From: Winogradskyella arenosi
Lineage (GTDB): Bacteria; Bacteroidota; Bacteroidia; Flavobacteriales; Flavobacteriaceae
DNA length: 64,000 nucleotides
NCBI RefSeq assembly: GCF_003337305.1
Contig: NZ_QPJO01000004.1
Location: 62,001 to 126,000 of the forward strand
Direction of reading: 5' to 3'
Within the stretch, counting starts at the first letter, position 1. Each line of letters opens with the position of its first letter. Below, piece after piece: positions 28,477 to 37,728 of this stretch. A model generated the notes under the pieces. The model had not been told where the DNA came from and did not search any database. It saw only the letters and a list, made by a program, of their open reading frames with translations. The position numbers and the translations under genes were made by a program.

Positions 28477-29229
28477 TTAATAAGGTTTCCAAATCGTGGT
28501 TGCAGTAGCACAAACCTTAGACGTACCTTTAACAGTAATACTGTGGCGATACGATTGAGGCTCCTCTAATTGCTCGGTGAAAGAGACCACCGTATCTCCT
28601 AATTGCGCTTCAGCAATAAAACGACCATCAATGACATGAAGAAAATGAGAATTTACAATTGTTTCAGGGATGGTTTCAATAACCCATTGCAAATAACGAA
28701 TATTGTTTAGGTGCTTATTCATATCCGTATCAAATCGGTGCACTTTAAATTCTCCTGTAAAATCGGGATTATTAACCGCTTGAATTTTTTTCCTAATATT
28801 CGTCGTAATGGAAGGGGTTTCTGAGTACGACCAGCGTGAGATTATCGTATCGTAAATAGGAGTGGGCCTTCGTTTTTCAATATCAAAAAACACCCATAAG
28901 CCTTTAGCACGACCAATGATATTCTGGTTTTCATCAAAAATAAGATTCTCTCTATAACCTTTTATAGTAGAATAATTAGATAACCAAGTTCTAATGGTAA
29001 TTCGTTCTTTGTATCTAGGGTAGCGTTCCATTTTCAACACCCCTGAAAATAAGACCCAGCCGATGTTTTTCTTGAGTAAATCGAATAAACTATAATTAAT
29101 GGCGTAACAATGTTCTGCAGCAGTTTCCTCTAACAAGGCCAACATAATTGCTGGAGTCGCTAAGCCTAATGCATTCATTTCAAAATAACGCAACTCAAAC
29201 GACTTGTCAAAATAAACGGCGTCTGTCAT
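28477..29229 (-). CDS. acyl-ACP thioesterase
   Basis: A 250-residue double-hotdog protein of the FatA/FatB-like bacterial acyl-ACP thioesterase family. Landmarks are FDKSFELRYFEMNALGLA, IGWVLFSGVLKMERYPRYKE, and in the second hotdog FKVHRFDTDMNKHLNNIRYL, with the Asp/Asn/His cluster of this family. It would release fatty acids from ACP. It lies 29 bp after meaB on the same strand, so the two are probably cotranscribed. A functional tie to methylmalonyl-CoA metabolism is not obvious. Confidence 0.88.
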   Translation of the reverse strand: MTDAVYFDKSFELRYFEMNALGLATPAIMLALLEETAAEHCYAINYSLFDLLKKNIGWVLFSGVLKMERYPRYKERITIRTWLSNYSTIKGYRENLIFDENQNIIGRAKGLWVFFDIEKRRPTPIYDTIISRWSYSETPSITTNIRKKIQAVNNPDFTGEFKVHRFDTDMNKHLNNIRYLQWVIETIPETIVNSHFLHVIDGRFIAEAQLGDTVVSFTEQLEEPQSYRHSITVKGTSKVCATATTIWKPY

Positions 29230-29258
29230 AGCTTGGAATTTTGAATATTACACAGGAA

Positions 29259-30263
29259 TTAAAAAGATTTTTTAAATTTCTCAATGACTTCAAGCGCCGC
29301 TTTTACAGGGGAAACCTCTGAAGAGATGATGTCTTTCTCTAAAGTTTCTAAAGTTTGAGCTATGGCCTCAGAACCATAAAACATCTGTTTTAGTTCTTCA
29401 TTAATATTGTTATACATCCATTGAATTTTCTGATGGTTTCTGTTCTTTATAAAGTAACCATTGTCATCCACAAGAGCTTTATATTTCAGCACCTCATCCC
29501 ATACCTTAGAAATCCCAATATGTTTTGTGGAGGATGCGGTACTCACCACCGGACTCCACCCAGATTCGCCCAATGGAAAAATATGTAAGGCGTTTTGATA
29601 TTGTCGTTTGGCTAATTTACTATTGGTAATATTATCGCCATCGGCTTTGTTAATAACCACCATATCTGCCATTTCCATAATACCTTTCTTAATGCCTTGT
29701 AATTCATCTCCCGCACCCGAAAGCATTAACAGCAAAAAGAAATCCGTCATCCCATGAACAGCAGTTTCCGATTGACCAACCCCAACGGTTTCAACCAAAA
29801 TAACATCATAACCTGCCGCTTCACAAAGCAACATGGTTTCCCCCGTTTTATTAGCAACACCACCCAAGGTATCTCCAGAAGACGAGGGTCTTATATAAGC
29901 GTCTTCCAAATTTGCTAATTCTTCCATCCTAGTTTTATCCCCAAGAATACTTCCTTTGGTACGTTGGCTACTCGGATCTATAGATAATATAGCCACTTTA
30001 TGGCCTTGTTTCACCAGGTATAACCCAAAAGCTTCAATGAAGGTACTCTTACCAACTCCTGGAACTCCGGTAATTCCAATCCTGATAGAGTTTCCAGCAT
30101 ACGGTAAAATTTGTTGTACAATGTCCTTCGCTAAGACCTTATCACTTGCTAAATTACTTTCTATAATAGTAATCGCTCTAGACAACATAACACGGTCACC
30201 CGCTAAAACACCATTAATATAAGCTTGAGATGAAAGTCTATTTTTGGGTTTGTATTGTTTCAT
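29259..30263 (-). CDS. meaB: methylmalonyl-CoA mutase-associated GTPase MeaB
   Basis: A 334-residue G3E GTPase. The P-loop is in IGITGVPGVGKSTFIEAFG, with Mg2+/switch regions in LSIDPSSQRTKGSILGDKTR and DVILVETVGVGQSETAVHG, and base recognition in MVVINKADGDN. MeaB guards the mutase by gating cobalamin delivery and excluding damaged cofactor. Its mutase partners are encoded convergently 1.8 kb away. A 308-bp divergent region separates it from the TolC gene. Confidence 0.94.
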   Translation of the reverse strand: MKQYKPKNRLSSQAYINGVLAGDRVMLSRAITIIESNLASDKVLAKDIVQQILPYAGNSIRIGITGVPGVGKSTFIEAFGLYLVKQGHKVAILSIDPSSQRTKGSILGDKTRMEELANLEDAYIRPSSSGDTLGGVANKTGETMLLCEAAGYDVILVETVGVGQSETAVHGMTDFFLLLMLSGAGDELQGIKKGIMEMADMVVINKADGDNITNSKLAKRQYQNALHIFPLGESGWSPVVSTASSTKHIGISKVWDEVLKYKALVDDNGYFIKNRNHQKIQWMYNNINEELKQMFYGSEAIAQTLETLEKDIISSEVSPVKAALEVIEKFKKSF

Positions 30264-30571
30264 TTTTTGAGGTATAAAACGCGGTTGCTTTGATAAAATT
30301 CAACACCTTACAAAGGTAACGAATAAGCCAAAGAATGCATAGTTTAAAAAGGGATTTATAGCGGTAAAATACAGCAACTATTTTCGCATTTGTCAACCAT
30401 AATCTATTGAAACAGCTATAAAACTTCCTCTAGGGATTTGGTATCGTCCTAAAAAATCTCGTCGATAAAATACTATCATTGATCTAGGAGATTGTACTCA
30501 ACTTATATTACAGTTTTAAAACAGGCCATAGGTTTACATCTTTGAAGTGTAGAATTTAAATACATAACATT
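30264..30571. other. non-coding divergent promoter region
   Basis: 308 bp between meaB (leftward) and the TolC gene (rightward). It is AT-rich with stops in all frames and no RNA-like fold that I can see. A -7-like TACATCTTTG close to 30535-30546, about 30 bp before the TolC start, is the only promoter hint, with non-ideal spacing. Confidence 0.5.
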
Positions 30572-31903
30572 ATGAAATCGTATTTCCTCCTTATAGCATT
30601 ATTAACCGCAACGTTTAGTTTTGCTCAAGACACACCAACACCTGAAACAAAAAAGGTATGGACATTAGAAGATTGTATTTCTTATGCCATTGAAAATAAC
30701 ATCACTATAAAAGAAGCCAGTTTAAATAAAGACCTTGCTGATGTAGATTATGGTGCCTCAAAATCGTCGCGACTACCTAATTTATTCGGAAGTGCTTCGC
30801 AAAACTTTTCTAACGGTAATACAATTGACCCAATTACAAGCGATTATGTTACAGACCAAATTCACAGTACCAATCTTGGTATTAATAGTTCTATGACTTT
30901 GTTTCAAGGGAATCAAATTAGCAACGAAATAAAGAAAAGTAAACTATTACTAGATCAAAGTATTTTACAAGAAGATGTCGAGAAAAATAACATCATCTTA
31001 AATATCTTAGAAACTTATTTACAAGCGCTTTACGCTAAAGAAAGCATCACTGTTGCTGAAAATAATTTAAATGCTTCTGAAACTGAAGTTGCTAGAGCCA
31101 AAGCCCGATTAGATGCCGGAACCATTGCCTTAAGCGATTATACCGAAGCACAAAGTCAGGCGGCCACCAACAGATACAATATTATTGCGGCTAAAAATGA
31201 TTACCAACAATACATCATTACTTTAAAACAACTTTTAGAATTGACACCAGCAGATGAACTTGAAATAGACCCGATTTCTGAAAATATGGATGTGGTAAAT
31301 TTAGAACTCGATAAGATAGACATCTATAACAAAGCCTTAGGCATTTTACCAGAAATTAAAGCTAGTGAATTAAATGTAGCTGTCTCAGAAAAAGAACTGG
31401 ATATTGCTAAAGGCGGGTATTTACCAACCTTAACCTTATCGGGTAGTGTAGGCTCAGGGTATACAAGTATTAACGATAACACATTTTCAGATCAATTTGA
31501 TGTGAATTTCAACCAACAATTAGGGCTGTCTTTAAGCATTCCTATTTTTAACAGAAATCAAACCAAAGCTGCTGTACAAAGCGCTACAATTAATATTGAA
31601 AAAGCACAAATACAAAAGCAGGCCACAGAAAAAGACCTCTATAAACGTGTAGAAACAGCTTATCAAAATGCCGTTTCTGCCCAAGAGCAAGTCCTGGCCG
31701 CAGAAGCCTCTAAAGTTGCAGCCGAGCAATCTTATGAATTAGCACAAAAGAAATATGAGCTCGGTGCCTTAAGTACCACGGATTTAGTGATTAGCCAAAA
31801 CACGTTTACTAATGCCCAGCAAAATTATTTACAAGCAAAATACCTTAATGTATTGTACCACCAATTGCTACAGTACTACCAAGGAAATGCTATAACACTT
31901 TAA
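30572..31903 (+). CDS. TolC-family outer-membrane efflux protein
   Basis: A 443-residue protein with a Sec signal peptide (ending FSFAQ) and two OEP repeats, each a long helical hairpin with strand segments. Internal family signatures are WTLEDCISYAIENNITIKEA at the N-terminus, ARLDAGTIALSDYTEAQSQA and KYELGALSTTDLVISQNTFT. It forms the outer-membrane exit duct for the MacA adaptor and ABC transporter encoded next. A short 70-bp gap to macA suggests one operon. Confidence 0.92.
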   Translation: MKSYFLLIALLTATFSFAQDTPTPETKKVWTLEDCISYAIENNITIKEASLNKDLADVDYGASKSSRLPNLFGSASQNFSNGNTIDPITSDYVTDQIHSTNLGINSSMTLFQGNQISNEIKKSKLLLDQSILQEDVEKNNIILNILETYLQALYAKESITVAENNLNASETEVARAKARLDAGTIALSDYTEAQSQAATNRYNIIAAKNDYQQYIITLKQLLELTPADELEIDPISENMDVVNLELDKIDIYNKALGILPEIKASELNVAVSEKELDIAKGGYLPTLTLSGSVGSGYTSINDNTFSDQFDVNFNQQLGLSLSIPIFNRNQTKAAVQSATINIEKAQIQKQATEKDLYKRVETAYQNAVSAQEQVLAAEASKVAAEQSYELAQKKYELGALSTTDLVISQNTFTNAQQNYLQAKYLNVLYHQLLQYYQGNAITL

Positions 31904-31973
31904 TCGAAATAAAAAACAAGATCGTTATGCCATAGGCTTATGGCATTCTCAAAACCATTAAATAGAAATCATC

Positions 31974-33176
31974 ATGAAGAATAAGAAAAAAATAATTATC
32001 GGTAGCCTAGTTGCAGTCGGACTCGCCATAGCAGCATTTGGATATTTTAATGCCGATGATGCTGTAATTATACAAGCAGAAACTGTTGCTGCAAAAGAAG
32101 CCAATGTAACCACCATGGTAACCGCAACAGGAACTATAGAACCTATTAACCAAGTTGATGTGGGTACCCAAGTCTCTGGTGTTGTAGAAAAAGTATATGT
32201 AGATTACAACTCTATTGTAAAGGAAGGCCAGTTAATTGCAGAGCTTGATAAAACAAACTTACAAGCTTCACTGACACAAGCCCAAGCCGCTTATGATAAT
32301 GCGGTAAGCCAGAGAGATTATACGAAAACCATATACGATAGACAGAAAACCTTATACGATAATCAGGTGATTAGTAAATCAGATTTTGATGACGCTAACT
32401 ATAATTATCAAACCGCAAAAGGTACGGTTACGCAACGTTATTCAGATTTGCAATCGGCAAGAACTAACTTAGGTTATGCTAATATCTACTCGCCAATTGA
32501 TGGAGTGGTCTTATCTAAAGATATTGAAGAAGGACAAACTGTAGCTGCAAGTTACAGCACACCAACACTATTCACTATCGCTCAAGACTTAGAACAAATG
32601 CAGGTTGAAGCCGATGTTGATGAAGCTGATATAGGGCAAGTTAAAGAAGGTCAACGTGTAGAATTTACGGTAGATGCCTATGTAGGAGAAACTTTTAATG
32701 GTGTGGTTACCCAAGTCCGTTTAGACCCAACCGTTACTTCTAATGTTGTAACGTATACAGTGGTTGTTAAGGCCGATAATGAAGACCTTAAATTAAAACC
32801 AGGTTTAACAGCAACCATTTCTATTTTCACCTTAGAACTTAATGATGTGTTAACAGCTGAAGCAAAAGCGATTAACTTTAAACCAGAAAGAGAAACTTTA
32901 GCCACTTACAACACACAACACCAACTTGAAGCTAATACAGCAGATCGATCTAGAGAAGCCACTACACTTTGGGTTTTAGAATCTAATGGTGCTATCACCC
33001 CGAAACCCGTAACCCTTGGCGCAAGCGATGGTGTAAATGTTCAGATTTTAAGCGGAATTTCTAAAGGTGATAAGTTAGTCTACAGTTTAAAAGGTGTTTC
33101 TAAATCAGACGGCGCTACAGCAGAAAAAAGTGAAAGTCCATTTATGCCACAACGTCCAGGAGGAGGAAGAAAATAA
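31974..33176 (+). CDS. macA: MacA-like periplasmic adaptor (membrane fusion protein)
   Basis: A 400-residue adaptor. It has an N-terminal membrane anchor (IIIGSLVAVGLAIAAFGYF) and a lipoyl/barrel-sandwich half (QVDVGTQVSGVVEKVYVDY). A helical hairpin (about 90-155) and a second lipoyl half (YANIYSPIDGVVLSKDIEEG) follow, then a beta-barrel domain and a Gly/Pro-rich C-terminus. It bridges the ABC permease and TolC. It lies 8 bp before the ATPase gene. Confidence 0.92.
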   Translation: MKNKKKIIIGSLVAVGLAIAAFGYFNADDAVIIQAETVAAKEANVTTMVTATGTIEPINQVDVGTQVSGVVEKVYVDYNSIVKEGQLIAELDKTNLQASLTQAQAAYDNAVSQRDYTKTIYDRQKTLYDNQVISKSDFDDANYNYQTAKGTVTQRYSDLQSARTNLGYANIYSPIDGVVLSKDIEEGQTVAASYSTPTLFTIAQDLEQMQVEADVDEADIGQVKEGQRVEFTVDAYVGETFNGVVTQVRLDPTVTSNVVTYTVVVKADNEDLKLKPGLTATISIFTLELNDVLTAEAKAINFKPERETLATYNTQHQLEANTADRSREATTLWVLESNGAITPKPVTLGASDGVNVQILSGISKGDKLVYSLKGVSKSDGATAEKSESPFMPQRPGGGRK

Positions 33177-33184
33177 GAGAAACT

Positions 33185-33928
33185 ATGAGCAAAGAAATCA
33201 TAAAAATACAAGATTTAAAACGTGAGTTTACCATGGGTACCGAAACGGTCCATGCCTTAAAAGGCCTCTCGTTTTCAATTCAAGAAGGAGAGTTCGTCAC
33301 CATAATGGGGTCTAGTGGATCTGGAAAAAGTACCATGCTAAATATTCTAGGCTGCTTAGATCAGCCTAGCTCGGGACTTTATGAAATTGACGGTGTAAGC
33401 GTTAAGGATTTGAGTAGAAACGAACTTGCGACAATTAGAAACGAGAAGATTGGTTTTATATTTCAATCTTATAATTTATTAGCGAGAACATCCGCTATTG
33501 AGAATGTAGAATTACCTTTATTATATAATAGCAAAGTCTCTTCTGAAGAACGCCGAGAACGCGCCATAAAAGCTTTAAAAATGGTGGGCTTAGGTGAACG
33601 TTTAGACCATACACCATCACAATTATCAGGAGGACAACAACAACGTGTGGCTATTGCCAGATCTTTAGTAAACAATCCTGTAATGATTTTAGCTGATGAA
33701 GCCACAGGAAATTTAGATACAAGAACCTCTTATGAGATTATGTCTTTATTTCAAGAATTAAACAAACAAGGTATTACCATTACGTTTGTAACGCACGAGC
33801 CTGATATTGCCACCTTTAGTAGTAGAACTGTCGTTTTAAAAGACGGTAATATTATTCAAGATTATCAAAATCAAGATGTGCAATCTGCAGCGGCTGAATT
33901 AGCAAAATTACCTAAACAAGACCATTAA
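33185..33928 (+). CDS. MacB-type ABC transporter ATP-binding protein
   Basis: A 247-residue ATPase of the LolD/MacB class: Walker A GSSGSGKST, Q-loop GFIFQSYNLLARTSA, signature LSGGQQQRVAIARSL, Walker B VMILADEATGNLDTRTS, and H-loop VTHEPDIA. In E. coli MacB this domain is fused to the permease; here it is a separate gene ending 2 bp before the permease start. It drives the tripartite exporter. The substrate could be a peptide, lipoprotein or siderophore-like molecule, but the sequence does not say. Confidence 0.94.
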   Translation: MSKEIIKIQDLKREFTMGTETVHALKGLSFSIQEGEFVTIMGSSGSGKSTMLNILGCLDQPSSGLYEIDGVSVKDLSRNELATIRNEKIGFIFQSYNLLARTSAIENVELPLLYNSKVSSEERRERAIKALKMVGLGERLDHTPSQLSGGQQQRVAIARSLVNNPVMILADEATGNLDTRTSYEIMSLFQELNKQGITITFVTHEPDIATFSSRTVVLKDGNIIQDYQNQDVQSAAAELAKLPKQDH

Positions 33929-33930
33929 TT

Positions 33931-35151
33931 ATGAGACTATTAAATTTATTTAAAATAGCGACTAAAGCCATCATACTTAACAAAACAAGAACCTTGTTGA
34001 CGATGTTAGGTATCATCATTGGCGTTGCTTCTGTGATTGCTATGTTAGCTATTGGAGAGGGATCTAAAGAAAGTATTAGAACAACAATATCATCAATGGG
34101 CTCTAATATGATTACCATTAGACCTGGAGCTGATGATAGAGGTCCGGCTAGAGGTAGTGGGGGTAATGTGCAAACATTAATATTAGAGGATTATAATGAA
34201 ATTAAAGAACAAGCCTCACTATTAAGTTATATTACGCCTGTTGTTAATGGTGGCGGACAAGTCATTAATGGCGCCAATAACTGGCCATCTACCATTTATG
34301 GTGTTAATCCGGAGTATTTAAATATTAAAGCCGTGGGGTTACAAAGTGGAAGTATGTTTACTGATGCTGAAGTTAAATCTGCCGCTAAAGTGGCTTTAAT
34401 CGGTGAAACGGTAGTAGAAAATGTTTTTCCAGATGGGCAAGACCCAGTCGGACAAATGATTCGATTTAATAATATTCCATTCAAGGTTATTGGAGTATTA
34501 GAAGAAAAAGGTGAGAATACCTTTGGACAAGATCAAGATGATGTAGTCATTGCGCCGTACACCACAGTTCAAAAACGAATTTTGGCAATCGATTATTTAA
34601 ACCAAATTATGGCTTCGGCAATTAGTGAAGATGATGCTTCTGAAGCGGTTACACAAGTTACAGATATATTGCGTTCTCAACACAAATTAATAGAATCTGA
34701 AGACGACGATTTTACGGTACGTTCTATGGAAGAATTAATTTCAACATTTAGTTCTACAAGTGAAATGTTAACCATTCTATTAGTGGCCGTTGCTAGTATA
34801 TCATTGTTAATTGGAGGTATTGGGATTATGAATATTATGTACGTTTCCGTAAAAGAACGAACAAAAGAAATTGGTCTACGTATGGCTGTAGGGGCAAAAG
34901 GCGCCGATATTTTAATGCAATTTTTAATTGAAGCCATATTAATAAGTATCACCGGTGGAGTTTTAGGGGTTATCCTAGGCCTTGGAGCCACGGTATTTAT
35001 TGAAACCTTCTTGAATTGGCCTACAAGTGTCGCCTTATATTCTATTGTAATATCATTTGCCGTTTGTGCGGTTACAGGAATATTTTTCGGGTGGTATCCA
35101 GCAAGAAAAGCTTCTGCTTTAGATCCTATTACAGCCTTACGATACGAGTAA
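33931..35151 (+). CDS. macB: MacB-type ABC transporter permease
   Basis: A 406-residue permease of the type VII (MacB/FtsX) class: one N-terminal helix (RTLLTMLGIIIGVASVIAML), a periplasmic domain of about 230 residues, and three C-terminal helices (ISLLIGGIGIMNIMYVSVKE and following). It ends in GWYPARKASALDPITALRYE, the standard C-terminal motif. It is a half-size MacB without its nucleotide-binding domain. It works mechanically with MacA and TolC to push substrates out of the periplasm. Confidence 0.93.
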   Translation: MRLLNLFKIATKAIILNKTRTLLTMLGIIIGVASVIAMLAIGEGSKESIRTTISSMGSNMITIRPGADDRGPARGSGGNVQTLILEDYNEIKEQASLLSYITPVVNGGGQVINGANNWPSTIYGVNPEYLNIKAVGLQSGSMFTDAEVKSAAKVALIGETVVENVFPDGQDPVGQMIRFNNIPFKVIGVLEEKGENTFGQDQDDVVIAPYTTVQKRILAIDYLNQIMASAISEDDASEAVTQVTDILRSQHKLIESEDDDFTVRSMEELISTFSSTSEMLTILLVAVASISLLIGGIGIMNIMYVSVKERTKEIGLRMAVGAKGADILMQFLIEAILISITGGVLGVILGLGATVFIETFLNWPTSVALYSIVISFAVCAVTGIFFGWYPARKASALDPITALRYE

Positions 35152-35190
35152 TATAACCTAAAGTATAATGCAACTTTAATAAGAGTCACC

Positions 35191-36501
35191 ATGAAAACTT
35201 TAAAAACGAATACAGTAATTCAGGTCACTTCAATAGTCCTGTTCATCATTTTAATGCAGGCCTGTAAGGAAGCGAGTACAACCTCAAAGCCCGTTGCAAC
35301 CACAAATCATACATCGTATACGCAAGTAGCAACGGGACAAGTAAAGGCTTATGATGAAGATGGAACGGTACGTGCGGATCTTCAAATAGGAGATACGCTT
35401 TATGGGCAAGATGCACATTATTTAAAAGGCAAAACCATAACGTTTGAAAATAATGGTGATGGGACAATAAGTGATCTAAATACAGGATTAATGTGGCAAG
35501 AAATTCCAACTTCCGGAGGGTTTAATTGGAAAGATGCCAAAGCCTATTGTGAAAACCTCAAGCTTGGTGGTTATGACGATTGGAGAATGCCAACAGCCAA
35601 AGAACTCTATTCTATTAGTGATTTTAGCGAAGGTTGGCCATATTTAGATACCACTTATTTTTCGTTAGTCAATAATGATTTTGTGGATAAAAGTGAACAA
35701 TATTGGACTAATAATGCCTATGTTGGCCATACCGAAGAAGGGCGGTATAGTGCGGTGTTTGGTGTAAACCATGCTACCGGACATATAAAAGCCTATGCTG
35801 GGGAAGCGCCTAAAGATATGAAGGATAGAAAAGGACCACCTCCTGGGGGAAATGGTCCTAAGGGTCAAACGCATCCTGAAGATGATGATGAAGGTCACAA
35901 ACCACCGCCTCCTACTAATCAGAACGGCAGCCGACCTATGGGCAACCCAATGTTAAAATATGTTCGCGCTGTTAGAGGAAACGACTATGGTGAAAATGAT
36001 TTTATAGATAATGGTGATCAAACGATTACAGATAAAGCCACAGGACTTATGTGGTCTAAGCAAGATAGTAAAAAGGGCTTCGATTGGAAAAATGCCTTGA
36101 TGTATGCTGAAAATTCAGAACTCGCAGGCTACACCGATTGGCGCTTGCCTAACGTAAAAGAACTACAAGGCCTAGTCGATTACGATTATGCTCCAGGAGC
36201 CAAAGATGCCTCTAAGGACCGAGCAGCCATAGCTCCAGTATTTGAAACTTCAGCAATTGTCAATGAAAATGGCGATAAAGATTATCCGTATTTTTGGACC
36301 AGTACTTCTGCGAGATTTCAAAAAGGAAAACCCTATTATTATGCCTGGTATGTTGCTTTTGGACGTGCCGTGAATAATGAAGGTTTAGATTTTCATGGCG
36401 CAGGAGCCATAAGGTTTGATACCAAACATGAAAATGGCCCCGCCAGTGAAGGGGGAGAGCGCTATTATAATTATGTGCGTTTGGTTAGAAATGTCAATTA
36501 A
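35191..36501 (+). CDS. lipoprotein with two DUF1566 (Lcl C-terminal) domains
   Basis: A 436-residue lipoprotein (lipobox LMQACKE, Cys 25). Two copies of DUF1566 are seen: about 75-235 (NGDGTISDLNTGLMWQEI; YDDWRMPTAKELYSI) and about 275-432 (NGDQTITDKATGLMWSKQ; YTDWRLPNVKELQGLVDYD). A Pro/Gly/Asp-rich linker (DRKGPPPGGNGPKG) lies between. The domain is lectin-like or FGE-like in appearance and its function is unknown. The gene follows the MacB permease by 39 bp and precedes a histidine kinase. A surface or periplasmic sensor, or an exported client, are both possible. Confidence 0.85.
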   Translation: MKTLKTNTVIQVTSIVLFIILMQACKEASTTSKPVATTNHTSYTQVATGQVKAYDEDGTVRADLQIGDTLYGQDAHYLKGKTITFENNGDGTISDLNTGLMWQEIPTSGGFNWKDAKAYCENLKLGGYDDWRMPTAKELYSISDFSEGWPYLDTTYFSLVNNDFVDKSEQYWTNNAYVGHTEEGRYSAVFGVNHATGHIKAYAGEAPKDMKDRKGPPPGGNGPKGQTHPEDDDEGHKPPPPTNQNGSRPMGNPMLKYVRAVRGNDYGENDFIDNGDQTITDKATGLMWSKQDSKKGFDWKNALMYAENSELAGYTDWRLPNVKELQGLVDYDYAPGAKDASKDRAAIAPVFETSAIVNENGDKDYPYFWTSTSARFQKGKPYYYAWYVAFGRAVNNEGLDFHGAGAIRFDTKHENGPASEGGERYYNYVRLVRNVN

Positions 36502-36509
36502 TAGTTTGC

Positions 36510-36638
36510 ATGGAAAATCTTGTGCTTGACCATAAAGCGACACTTAAATCTGAATTCGTTTTGATGTATTCAATAGGTGCTTTAGCTTTGTTTTTGACAG
36601 GCGCAGGTAAATACAATGTAGCTTCAAACAACAAATAG
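36510..36638 (+). pseudogene. DoxX-family C-terminal remnant (42 codons)
   Basis: A 42-codon frame whose product, read around VLMYSIGALALFLTGAGKYN, looks like the last helix and 'LtGpGkYs' tail of DoxX membrane proteins. The other three helices are absent. It starts 8 bp after the DUF1566 stop. It may be a gene remnant or a real micro-membrane protein. The match is by eye. Confidence 0.4.
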
Positions 36639-36659
36639 GATTAATTAAAAACGACAAGA

Positions 36660-37697
36660 ATGCCTAACAATAAAAATATCACCCTATTTTCACACCTCCT
36701 CGTTTGGATTGTTCTCTTTAGTATGCCTTATTTTTTAACTTATGGGCAAGAACAAGAAATGGATAGAATTAAAGCCCATTTTTGGATCCCTTTATGTTTT
36801 TCAGTTTTTATCTTCTATTCAAATTACTTTGTTTTAGTCGATCGGTTTTTATTTCCAAAAAAAATGTTACAGTTCATTGCTATAAATACCGTAATGATAG
36901 TGTTATTTCTATTTTTAAAAGAACATATAGAAGACACCTATTTTCAAGAAATTATAAAGAAGCGTTTAGAAAACACCAATAGAGCAGAGCCCCCTTTTAA
37001 AATGGCTGTATACATTCAAATCTTATCGTATATGGCGCCGCTTTTGTTTTCAATAGCATTAAAAACCACAAAACGTTGGGTGCAAACAGAAGCAGAACGC
37101 AAAGAAGCTACTAACGTTAAATTGCAGTCCGAGTTACAGCATTTGCATTATCAATTACAACCGCATTTCTTCTTTAATTCTTTAAATAATATCTATGCCA
37201 TGGTAGACCTGTCTCCAGATCAGGCCAAAACCTCTATACATAGTTTAAGTAAGCTGATGCGCTACATGTTGTATGAAACTAATGTAGAAACCATTCTTCT
37301 ATCTAAAGAAATTGACTTTATGAAGCGCTATATTGAACTCATGAAGCTTCGTGTATCAGATAAAACCGTGGTGAATTACAGTTTCCCAGTAAAAGAAACA
37401 GGAATTAAGATTGCTCCGCTTTTATTCATCTCACTTATTGAAAATGCTTTTAAACATGGGGTATCTGCCAGCAAGGAAAGCCTGATCACTATTGATATGA
37501 CCCAAGAAGATCATAAAATACGTTTTGTTATTGATAACAATAACTATCCCAAACAAACCGATGATAAAAGCGGTTCTGGTATAGGATTACAGAATTTAGT
37601 AAAACGCTTAGAATTATTATACCCTCAGAAACACGAGTTTAAAACCTTCTTAAAAAACGATAGGTTTTTAGTGACCTTAGAAATAGAGACCAACTAA
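36660..37697 (+). CDS. LytS/YpdA-type sensor histidine kinase
   Basis: A 345-residue kinase with four N-terminal membrane helices (about 10-30, 41-60, 68-88, 114-133) and no obvious extracytoplasmic domain. The HisKA-like box is HYQLQPHFFFNSLNNIYAM, with the phospho-acceptor H169. The N-box is LISLIENAFKHG and the G-box GSGIGLQNLVKRLELLYP. This is the His_kinase (PF06580) class that partners LytTR regulators. The cognate LytTR gene lies at 40709, separated by three envelope-protein genes, so those products probably share the signalling circuit. Confidence 0.92.
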   Translation: MPNNKNITLFSHLLVWIVLFSMPYFLTYGQEQEMDRIKAHFWIPLCFSVFIFYSNYFVLVDRFLFPKKMLQFIAINTVMIVLFLFLKEHIEDTYFQEIIKKRLENTNRAEPPFKMAVYIQILSYMAPLLFSIALKTTKRWVQTEAERKEATNVKLQSELQHLHYQLQPHFFFNSLNNIYAMVDLSPDQAKTSIHSLSKLMRYMLYETNVETILLSKEIDFMKRYIELMKLRVSDKTVVNYSFPVKETGIKIAPLLFISLIENAFKHGVSASKESLITIDMTQEDHKIRFVIDNNNYPKQTDDKSGSGIGLQNLVKRLELLYPQKHEFKTFLKNDRFLVTLEIETN

Positions 37698-37728
37698 ATC
37701 ACTCATATATTCCGAAAAATAAAGCTCT

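Noticed and set aside
34677-35192. 171-codon minus-strand frame inside the MacB permease gene
   Set aside because: Lies wholly over a well-supported permease gene, has composition of an antisense shadow and no recognisable motif.
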